This document shows positions 57,835-64,000 of a stretch of DNA of 64,000 nucleotides, in pieces. Below the pieces are notes generated by a model. That model was not told the origin of the DNA. It did not search any database and saw only the letters and a list, made by a program, of their open reading frames with translations. Position 1 is the stretch's first letter; every line of letters begins with the position of its first letter. Position numbers and translations under genes: made by a program. Origin of the DNA: an uncultured Paracoccaceae bacterium. GTDB taxonomy: Bacteria; Bacteroidota; Bacteroidia; Flavobacteriales; Flavobacteriaceae. The DNA lies in assembly GCA_943788135.1 (NCBI GenBank), contig CALSPC010000001.1, forward strand, positions 21,914 to 85,913, read 5' to 3'.

Positions 57835-58692
57835 ATGGCTTGGTTTAAAAGAAAAGACAAAGGAATTCAAACCCCTACAGAATCCAAACGAGATACACCC
57901 AAAGGACTTTGGTACAAATCTCCTACTGGAAAGGTAATTGAAACCGACGAACTAGAACGAAATTTCTATGTAAGTCCCGAAGATGGTTACCATGTTCGAA
58001 TTGGAAGTAATGAATACTTTGAAATGCTCTTTGATGACAACTCATATAAAGAGTTAGACGCAGACGTTTCGTCTAAAGACCCTCTGAAGTTTGTGGATAA
58101 TAAAGCCTACACAGATCGTTTGAAAGCGGCTCAATCAAAAACAAATTTGAAAGACGCTGTGCGAACTGCTGTTGGAAAATCAAAAGGGAAAGCGCTTGTG
58201 ATCGCTTGTATGGATTTTAGTTTTATTGGAGGATCAATGGGATCTGTTGTTGGTGAAAAAATTGCACGTGCTGCAGACCATGCGCTGGACAATAAATTAC
58301 CATTTATGATTATATCCAAATCTGGTGGTGCGCGCATGATGGAAGCTGCTTTATCATTGATGCAACTTGCAAAAACATCTGCAAAACTTGCTCAACTCGC
58401 CGAAGCAAAAATCCCTTATATTTCGCTTTGCACCGATCCAACAACCGGGGGCACAACAGCCTCATTTGCAATGCTAGGTGATATTAACATCAGCGAACCA
58501 GGTGCACTTATTGGATTTGCAGGCCCTAGAGTCGTAAGAGATACTACTGGAAAAGAATTGCCCGATGGCTTTCAAACAGCAGAATTTGTAAAAGAACATG
58601 GATTTTTAGACTTTATTACGCCCCGCTGTGAGTTGAAAAATAAGATTAACCAATACATTGATTTAATTTCAAATCAACCGTTAAGAACCTAA
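57835..58692 (+). CDS. accD: Acetyl-CoA carboxylase carboxyltransferase beta subunit, zinc ribbon lost
   Basis: AccD forms the carboxyltransferase with AccA and makes malonyl-CoA. The 285-residue protein has the carboxyltransferase core: [58 protein letters not shown] and [13 protein letters not shown]. The N-terminal zinc ribbon of the E. coli type has no cysteines here ([19 protein letters not shown], then [11 protein letters not shown]), as in other flavobacterial AccD sequences I recall. Length otherwise normal. Confidence 0.96.
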   Translation: MAWFKRKDKGIQTPTESKRDTPKGLWYKSPTGKVIETDELERNFYVSPEDGYHVRIGSNEYFEMLFDDNSYKELDADVSSKDPLKFVDNKAYTDRLKAAQSKTNLKDAVRTAVGKSKGKALVIACMDFSFIGGSMGSVVGEKIARAADHALDNKLPFMIISKSGGARMMEAALSLMQLAKTSAKLAQLAEAKIPYISLCTDPTTGGTTASFAMLGDINISEPGALIGFAGPRVVRDTTGKELPDGFQTAEFVKEHGFLDFITPRCELKNKINQYIDLISNQPLRT

Positions 58693-58710
58693 TTTTAAAA
58701 CCCTTATATC

Positions 58711-59238
58711 ATGAATAAATTTAAAACCCTTAGTACTTTATGTTTGACACTACTAACACTAGTTTCTTGCAACGAATTAGATGAATTAACAGAATTTGAT
58801 GTCTCTCAAAATTTAAATGCAACCCTAAGAGTAGACATTACTGAAGATTCTGGAGGTGAACCACAAAGCTGGTCAGATTCTACTACTATTGATATCTCAG
58901 ACAACGCTGAAATTCAGGCAAATCTTGATTTAATTGAAAGCGTAATGATTAATTCGTTAACATTTAAGATCCTTAATTTCGAAGGCGAAGAAAATGCTAT
59001 GGTCACAGATGCTTCCATTAGTTTTGGAGATACAACTATAGATGTTGAAGACATCAACCTAAATGATAACACAACAATATACAATTTAGGAACAACAGCA
59101 CAACTCAACACAATTGCTAATACATTAAAAGATGTTTCTGAGATCACGATAGCCGTAAGCGGAACCGTTAGCAGCACACCTGTTAAGTTTGATGTCATCA
59201 TTTCATTAGATGTTACTACGACCATTAATATATTGTAA
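58711..59238 (+). CDS. Lipoprotein of unknown function
   Basis: The 175-residue protein starts with a signal ending in LTLVSCNE, a lipobox with Cys20. The rest is Asp-, Thr- and Asn-rich with beta-prone repeats (DVSQNLNATLRVDIT, DASISFGDTTIDVEDINL, EITIAVSGTVSSTPVKFDVII). I recognise no domain; it looks like a small beta-sandwich. It lies 18 bases after accD and before a terminator, so may be co-transcribed with accD. Confidence 0.8.
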   Translation: MNKFKTLSTLCLTLLTLVSCNELDELTEFDVSQNLNATLRVDITEDSGGEPQSWSDSTTIDISDNAEIQANLDLIESVMINSLTFKILNFEGEENAMVTDASISFGDTTIDVEDINLNDNTTIYNLGTTAQLNTIANTLKDVSEITIAVSGTVSSTPVKFDVIISLDVTTTINIL

Positions 59239-59260
59239 GTAGACATTTCGATATATCTAT

Positions 59261-59290
59261 AAAAAACGAACCTCTGGGTTCGTTTTTTTT
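59261..59290 (+). terminator. Intrinsic terminator after the lipoprotein gene
   Basis: A 12-base-pair stem (AAAAAACGAACC / GGTTCGTTTTTT, 4-base loop) runs into a T-run. It lies 22 bases after the lipoprotein stop. Confidence 0.85.
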
Positions 59291-59373
59291 TTGCATAATA
59301 TCTAATATTATCAGGACATTTGATTGTTCTAAATAAAAATACCAACTTGAGGGGATAAACAATCAAAAATCAT

Positions 59374-59381
59374 TACCTTTG
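59374..59381 (+). promoter_or_regulatory. Candidate -7 box for rpsO
   Basis: TACCTTTG followed by C matches TAnnTTTG. It lies 57 bases before the rpsO ATG, a long leader that leaves room for autoregulation by S15. I found no specific fold. Confidence 0.5.
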
Positions 59382-59438
59382 CAAACTAATTACGATAACC
59401 GTAGTTAACAGCATAAAAATTATTTAAACAATATTGGA

Positions 59439-59708
59439 ATGTATTTAACAAAAGAAGCTAAAGAGAAACTCTTTAAAAAACACGGAAAAGATGCCAAAGA
59501 TACGGGATCTTCAGAAGGACAAATTGCTTTGTTTACAGAAAGAATCAATCACTTAACTGAGCATTTAAAACAAAATCGTAAAGATTTTAATACCGAACGT
59601 GCATTAGTAAAACTAGTTGGAAAACGTCGTGCATTATTAGATTACCTAATGAAAACTGATATCTTAAGGTATCGTGCAATCGTTAAAGAATTAGGATTAA
59701 GAAAATAA
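59439..59708 (+). CDS. rpsO: 30S ribosomal protein S15
   Basis: The 89-residue protein binds 16S rRNA early in 30S assembly. Family sequence is clear: DTGSSEGQIALFTERINHLTEHLKQNRKDF, then LVKLVGKRRALLDYLMKTDILRYRAIVKELGLRK. pnp follows after a terminator and a 146-base gap, as in many bacteria. Confidence 0.98.
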   Translation: MYLTKEAKEKLFKKHGKDAKDTGSSEGQIALFTERINHLTEHLKQNRKDFNTERALVKLVGKRRALLDYLMKTDILRYRAIVKELGLRK

Positions 59709-59711
59709 TAT

Positions 59712-59742
59712 TAAAAACCACGCACAAAGCGTGGTTTTTAGG
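59712..59742 (+). terminator. Intrinsic terminator after rpsO
   Basis: A perfect 12-base-pair stem (TAAAAACCACGC / GCGTGGTTTTTA, 5-base loop) starts 4 bases after the rpsO stop. It has T-rich 3' sequence but no long T-run, so some read-through into pnp is possible. Confidence 0.75.
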
Positions 59743-59854
59743 TTTAAAACTTTTAAAATTCATAAGTATTAGAAGAAGCTAATTAGAGTTTTTCATTGGT
59801 CACACCACACAACTACAACAACACAACACCAATGTTTAATTAGAACAAAAAATT

Positions 59855-62050
59855 ATGATACCAAAAGTATTTAAAGAGGTCATTGACCTTGGTGATGGAA
59901 GAGAAATCTCTATCGAAACGGGTAAGCTCGCAAAGCAGGCCCATGGATCAGTAGTCGTACAAATGGGAAAAGCCATGTTGTTATGTACTGTGGTCTCAAA
60001 CTACAAAGCAAGTGATGTAAACTTTTTACCTCTAACAGTAGATTATCGCGAAAAATTTGCAGCAGCTGGTCGCTATCCAGGTGGATTCTTCAAAAGAGAA
60101 GCTCGCCCAAGTGATGGTGAAGTATTAACGATGCGTTTAGTAGATCGTGTTTTACGTCCATTATTCCCTAAAGATTATCACGCAGAAACCCAAGTAATGA
60201 TTCAGTTGATGTCTCATGATGAGGATGTTATGCCAGATGCTCTTGCAGGTTTAGCTGCATCTGCAGCAATCCAATTAAGTGATTTTCCATTTGAATGTCC
60301 AATATCTGAAGTTCGTGTTGCACGTGTAAACGGTGAATTTGTAATCAACCCTAGCCGTGCACAACTAGCCGACTCTGATCTCGAAATGATGATCGGTGCC
60401 TCTGCAGATTCTGTGATGATGGTAGAAGGTGAAATGGATGAAGTTTCTGAAGAAGAAATGGCAGATGCAATCAAATTTGCTCATGAAGCGATTAAAATTC
60501 AGGTGGATGCACAAATTCGTCTTGCAGAAGCATTTGGAAAGAAAGCCGTACGTGAATATGAAACTGCTGAAGTCAACGAAGAATTAGAAAAACGTATTCA
60601 TGACATGGCTTATGACAAATGTTATGCCATTGCCAAAAAAGGAACTTCTAAAGCTGAACGTGGAGCAGCATTTGCTGAAGTAAAAGAAGAAGTTATAGCT
60701 TCTTTTACGGAAGAAGAAAATGAAGAGTTTGGACACTTAGTAAGTGGATACTATAGTAAAGCTGAAAAAGAAGCTGTACGTGAACTCACATTAAGCGAAG
60801 GTGTGCGTTTAGATGGCCGTCAAACAGACGAGATCAGACCAATTTGGTGTGAGGTTGATTACTTACCCTCTACACACGGTTCTTCAATTTTCTCACGTGG
60901 AGAAACACAAGCACTAGCCACAGTAACGCTAGGAACTTCAAGAGATTCAAATAAAATTGATATGCCTTCTTATGAGGGTGAAGAAAACTTTTACTTACAC
61001 TACAACTTCCCTCCTTTCTGTACAGGTGAGGCACGTCCTTTAAGAGGGACATCTCGTCGTGAAGTAGGCCATGGAAATCTTGCACAACGTGGTTTAAAAG
61101 GTATGATCCCTGCGGATTGTCCTTACACAGTTCGTGTGGTTTCTGAAGTTTTAGAATCAAACGGTTCGTCTTCAATGGCAACTGTTTGTGCGGGTACAAT
61201 GGCATTGATGGATGCAGGGGTTAAAATTGAACGACCTGTCTCTGGTATTGCCATGGGATTAATTTCTGATGGCGACCGTTACGCTGTATTATCTGATATT
61301 TTAGGTGATGAAGATCACTTAGGCGATATGGATTTTAAAGTAACGGGTACTTCAAAAGGAATTACAGCCTGTCAAATGGACATTAAAATCAAAGGATTGT
61401 CTTACGAAATTCTTGTGAATGCTTTAAAACAAGCACGTGCAGGACGTTTACATATCCTTGATAAATTGACTGAAACCATTGCTGCGCCAGCTGCAGAAGT
61501 GAAGTCACACGCTCCAAAAATGGTAACTCGAGTAATTCCAAATGAATTTATTGGAGCACTTATTGGACCTGGTGGAAAAGTCATTCAAGAACTTCAAAAA
61601 GCTACAGGAACTACAATTGTAATCAACGAAGATCCAGTTACAGAAGAAGGAATTGTTGAAATCTTAGGAACAGATCAAGACGGTATTGATGCTGTAATTG
61701 CTAAGATTGATTCTATAATGTTTAAACCTAGTCTCGGAAACACTTATCAGGTTAAAGTGATTAAAATGCTTGACTTTGGAGCTGTTGTAGAATACATGGA
61801 TGCCCCTGGAAACGAAGTGTTACTTCACGTAAGTGAACTGGCATGGGAGCGTACTGAGAACGTCTCTGACGTTGTGAACATGGGAGATGTTTTTGATGTG
61901 AAGTATTTTGGACAAGATCCAAGAACACGCAAAGAGAAAGTATCGCGTAAAGCATTGTTAGAAAAACCCGAAGGGTATGTTGCAAGACCACCAAGAGATG
62001 ACAAACGTTCTGGTGGACGTGACAATCGCAAACGTGATAATAGACGTTAA
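59855..62050 (+). CDS. pnp: Polyribonucleotide nucleotidyltransferase
   Basis: PNPase degrades RNA from the 3' end using phosphate. The 731-residue protein has two RNase PH domains (first from residue 1; second with [21 protein letters not shown]), a KH domain ([20 protein letters not shown]) and an S1 domain ([31 protein letters not shown]). It ends in a basic Arg/Asp-rich tail. rpsO precedes it. Confidence 0.98.
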   Translation: MIPKVFKEVIDLGDGREISIETGKLAKQAHGSVVVQMGKAMLLCTVVSNYKASDVNFLPLTVDYREKFAAAGRYPGGFFKREARPSDGEVLTMRLVDRVLRPLFPKDYHAETQVMIQLMSHDEDVMPDALAGLAASAAIQLSDFPFECPISEVRVARVNGEFVINPSRAQLADSDLEMMIGASADSVMMVEGEMDEVSEEEMADAIKFAHEAIKIQVDAQIRLAEAFGKKAVREYETAEVNEELEKRIHDMAYDKCYAIAKKGTSKAERGAAFAEVKEEVIASFTEEENEEFGHLVSGYYSKAEKEAVRELTLSEGVRLDGRQTDEIRPIWCEVDYLPSTHGSSIFSRGETQALATVTLGTSRDSNKIDMPSYEGEENFYLHYNFPPFCTGEARPLRGTSRREVGHGNLAQRGLKGMIPADCPYTVRVVSEVLESNGSSSMATVCAGTMALMDAGVKIERPVSGIAMGLISDGDRYAVLSDILGDEDHLGDMDFKVTGTSKGITACQMDIKIKGLSYEILVNALKQARAGRLHILDKLTETIAAPAAEVKSHAPKMVTRVIPNEFIGALIGPGGKVIQELQKATGTTIVINEDPVTEEGIVEILGTDQDGIDAVIAKIDSIMFKPSLGNTYQVKVIKMLDFGAVVEYMDAPGNEVLLHVSELAWERTENVSDVVNMGDVFDVKYFGQDPRTRKEKVSRKALLEKPEGYVARPPRDDKRSGGRDNRKRDNRR

Positions 62051-62080
62051 TAGCTATTAAAAATTAGATAATTCAATTAA

Positions 62081-62117
62081 AAAAACCGTTTTTAAAATTT
62101 AAAAACGGTTTTTTTTT
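62081..62117 (+). terminator. Intrinsic terminator after pnp
   Basis: Inverted arms (AAAAACCGTTTTTAAA with TTTAAAAACGGTTTTT) form a near-perfect 16-base stem and end in T residues, 30 bases after the pnp stop. Confidence 0.85.
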
Positions 62118-62191
62118 GTAACATATCGTACCAATTGTTCGTATAACCTAGTGACATAACCAATTAACCTTTCTAAATCAAAAACTTTTAA

Positions 62192-63055
62192 ATGAGACAG
62201 CTAAAAATTACCAAGCAGGTTACCAACAGAGAAACAGCATCCCTAGATAAATACCTTCAAGAAATTGGAAAAGTTGATTTAATTACTGCTGATGAAGAAG
62301 TGGAATTAGCACAGCGTATAAAAGCTGGTGATCAAATTGCTTTAGAAAAATTAACTAAAGCCAATTTGCGTTTTGTGGTCTCTGTAGCAAAGCAATATCA
62401 AAACCAAGGATTAACTCTTCCCGATTTAATTAACGAAGGAAATTTAGGATTAATCAAAGCCGCTCAACGTTTCGACGAAACTCGTGGATTCAAATTTATC
62501 TCTTATGCGGTATGGTGGATTCGGCAATCTATACTTCAAGCATTGGCAGAACAATCGCGTATTGTTCGTTTGCCTTTAAATAAAATTGGTTCAATCAATA
62601 AAATAAACAAAACCTATGCGTTTCTTGAGCAATCTCATGAACGTCCGCCTAGTGCTGAAGAAATTGCCAAGGAATTAGATATGACTATTAATGATGTTAA
62701 GGAATCAATGAAAAATTCTGGGCGTCACGTCTCCATGGATGCACCTTTAGTTGAAGGTGAAGATTCAAACTTATACGATGTATTACGCAGTGGAGAATCC
62801 CCTAATCCAGATAAAGATTTATTACATGAATCGTTACGTACAGAAATTGAACGGGCTTTAGAAACCCTCACACCAAGAGAAGCAGATGTCATTCGCTTAT
62901 ATTTTGGTCTCGGAAACCAACACCCGATGACCTTAGAAGAAATTGGTGAAACCTTTGATCTTACTCGAGAAAGAGTGCGTCAAATTAAAGAAAAAGCCAT
63001 TCGACGTTTAAAGCACACCTCGAGAAGTAAAATTTTAAAAACCTATTTAGGTTAA
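62192..63055 (+). CDS. rpoD: Primary RNA polymerase sigma factor
   Basis: The 287-residue protein is the short Bacteroidota RpoD/SigA type, lacking most of region 1.1. It shows region 1.2 ([30 protein letters not shown]), region 2 ([63 protein letters not shown]), region 3 and region 4 ([43 protein letters not shown]). This factor reads TAnnTTTG promoters in these bacteria. Confidence 0.97.
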   Translation: MRQLKITKQVTNRETASLDKYLQEIGKVDLITADEEVELAQRIKAGDQIALEKLTKANLRFVVSVAKQYQNQGLTLPDLINEGNLGLIKAAQRFDETRGFKFISYAVWWIRQSILQALAEQSRIVRLPLNKIGSINKINKTYAFLEQSHERPPSAEEIAKELDMTINDVKESMKNSGRHVSMDAPLVEGEDSNLYDVLRSGESPNPDKDLLHESLRTEIERALETLTPREADVIRLYFGLGNQHPMTLEEIGETFDLTRERVRQIKEKAIRRLKHTSRSKILKTYLG

Positions 63056-63060
63056 TAACA

Positions 63061-63090
63061 AAACCCCTGCCAATTGGCAGGGGTTTATTT
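63061..63090 (+). terminator. Intrinsic terminator after rpoD
   Basis: A palindromic 13-base-pair arm pair (AAACCCCTGCCAA / TTGGCAGGGGTTT) starts 5 bases after the rpoD stop and runs into a T-rich stretch. Confidence 0.85.
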
Positions 63091-63097
63091 TTTATAT

Positions 63098-63105
63098 TAT
63101 TTTTG
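63098..63105 (+). promoter_or_regulatory. Candidate -7 box for rpe
   Basis: TATTTTTG matches TAnnTTTG and lies 19 bases before the rpe ATG at 63125, right after the rpoD terminator. Confidence 0.45.
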
Positions 63106-63124
63106 TAATTCAAATACGACACAC

Positions 63125-63787
63125 ATGAGCACTACCAAAATAGCACCTTCAATTTTAGCCGCTGATTTTGCCAACCTTCAAAGGGACATTGAAATGGTCA
63201 ACTCAAGTGAAGCCGACTGGTTTCATATCGATATTATGGATGGTGTATTTGTACCTAATATTTCTTTTGGAATGCCCGTTTTAAAAGCAATAACACAACA
63301 TGCTAAAAAAACAATTGATGTGCATTTAATGATTGTAGATCCTGATCGTTACATCAAAACCTTTGCCGATTTAGGAAGTGATATTCTCACTGTGCATTAC
63401 GAAGCGTGTACACACCTGCACAGAACTCTTCAAGCCATAAAAGCTGAGGGTATGAAAGCCGGAGTGGCCTTGAATCCACACACAAATATTGCTGTTCTAG
63501 AAGACATCATTAATGACATTGACTTGGTATGCATTATGAGCGTCAACCCTGGATTTGGCGGACAAAGTTTTATAGAAAATACCTACAAAAAAGTAAAACA
63601 ACTCAAAGCACTAATCAATGCAAAAGGGGCTTCGACCCTGATAGAAATCGATGGTGGTGTGACCTCTTCAAATGCTAAAGCCCTTAAAGATGCAGGCGCC
63701 GATGTATTGGTAGCTGGAAGTTTTGTGTTTAAAAGTTCTGAACCTACAAACACCATTACAACACTAAAGCAAATCACAACTGCTTAA
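63125..63787 (+). CDS. rpe: Ribulose-phosphate 3-epimerase
   Basis: Rpe interconverts ribulose and xylulose 5-phosphate. From ATG 63125 the protein has 220 residues, a TIM barrel with APSILAADFANLQRD, the metal-site HIDIMDGVFVPN, DVHLMIVDPDRYI, CIMSVNPGFGGQSF and EIDGGVTSSN. The frame is open further upstream, to 63074, but that overlaps the terminator and lacks family sequence. Its stop is 12 bases from the convergent partial gene. Confidence 0.97.
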   Translation: MSTTKIAPSILAADFANLQRDIEMVNSSEADWFHIDIMDGVFVPNISFGMPVLKAITQHAKKTIDVHLMIVDPDRYIKTFADLGSDILTVHYEACTHLHRTLQAIKAEGMKAGVALNPHTNIAVLEDIINDIDLVCIMSVNPGFGGQSFIENTYKKVKQLKALINAKGASTLIEIDGGVTSSNAKALKDAGADVLVAGSFVFKSSEPTNTITTLKQITTA

Positions 63788-63799
63788 CTCGCATTAACT

Positions 63800-64000
63800 T
63801 TATAATTCTCCATACCCGTAGTTATATCCGTAGTTATAACTATATCCATACGATCTATTTTCTTTTACACCATTAATAACGTAGCTCATATTTTTAAGGC
63901 GTTCTGTTTTACATAAATTGACTGAAAATGGTATGAGTTTTTTATCGGTATGGTTCGCACGTACTGCACAAATTGTAGCATCCGCTTGATCGGCGATTAA
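63800..64000 (-). CDS. C-terminal part of a Wzc-like tyrosine kinase / exopolysaccharide protein
   Basis: Only the last 67 codons, from 64000 to the stop at 63800, are in the window. The visible C-terminus LIADQADATICAVRAN, then KKLIPFSVNLCKTERLKNMSYVINGV, fits the end of a BY-kinase (chain-length/kinase) domain. The final 17 residues SYGYSYNYGYNYGYGEL hold seven tyrosines, the expected autophosphorylation cluster. Upstream transporter domains cannot be seen. It would control capsule or exopolysaccharide export. Confidence 0.75.
   Translation of the reverse strand, partial: LIADQADATICAVRANHTDKKLIPFSVNLCKTERLKNMSYVINGVKENRSYGYSYNYGYNYGYGEL

Noticed and set aside
62081..62117. The AT-rich hairpin after pnp as a regulatory RNA
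   Set aside because: It sits just after the stop and runs into T residues, so a terminator is the simpler reading.

Overview
The window is AT-rich, gene-dense chromosomal DNA from a member of the Bacteroidota, most likely a marine Flavobacteriaceae species. The evidence is type IX secretion genes (porT and a DUF5103 plug protein), a complete Na+-translocating NADH:quinone reductase operon, a short 287-residue primary sigma factor, and promoters of the Bacteroidota type (TAnnTTTG -7 boxes). The neighbourhoods rsfS-ftsH-LUD-cdsA-psd, ubiE-porT, and the tract tamL-fbaA-accD followed by rpsO-pnp-rpoD look like standard flavobacterial core genome. I saw no tRNA or rRNA gene, CRISPR array, transposon, prophage or integrase. 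No gap between genes exceeds 300 bases.

Layout. 1-4.6 kb: 3' end of rsfS, then ftsH, a LUD-domain gene, cdsA, psd and an acyl-CoA-binding protein. 4.6-9.2 kb: valS, a DUF1573 secreted protein and a PDZ-containing aspartyl protease. 9.3-16.3 kb: an aminotransferase with murB, aquaporin, a small Cys-rich membrane protein, an ECF sigma factor translationally coupled to an atypical Nramp-like transporter, lipA, and a frameshifted gap. 16.3-20.0 kb: lpxK, a Nif3-family gene, a coiled-coil protein with a degenerate zinc ribbon, and msrA. 20.1-27.7 kb: an eight-gene kynurenine catabolic operon. 27.7-34.7 kb: tatA, a carboxypeptidase-regulatory-domain protein, pepE, a GNAT acetyltransferase, gpmI, a HAD phosphatase, map, DUF3050 and a methyltransferase. 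34.7-42.1 kb: apbE, a small conserved gene and nqrFEDCBA, all on the minus strand. 42.3-51.7 kb: T9SS plug protein, apaG, pruA, rsmG, a fatty acid desaturase, an aminotransferase, trkH and trkA. 51.8-63.8 kb: ubiE, porT (frameshifted), an rRNA methyltransferase, tamL (frameshifted), fbaA, accD, a lipoprotein, rpsO, pnp, rpoD and rpe. The right edge holds the 3' end of a tyrosine-kinase-like exopolysaccharide gene on the minus strand.

How the genes work together. The kynurenine operon takes kynurenine through 3-hydroxykynurenine, 3-hydroxyanthranilate and aminocarboxymuconate semialdehyde to 2-aminomuconate and its deamination product. It also carries an SDR protein that lacks the catalytic Tyr and Lys, and an O-methyltransferase. 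ApbE, next to the nqr operon, is the expected flavin transferase for NqrB and NqrC. TrkA with TrkH, and NQR, fit a sodium-rich habitat.

Most of the window is ordinary core genome and I found no convincing new multi-gene system. The best leads are the SDR without YxxxK, the Nramp-like transporter lacking DPGN coupled to an ECF sigma factor, a DUF3050 protein that resembles haem-oxygenase-like diiron enzymes, loss of zinc-ribbon cysteines in two proteins, an inverted repeat at the nqr promoter, and three single-base frameshifts in conserved genes, which may be sequencing errors.
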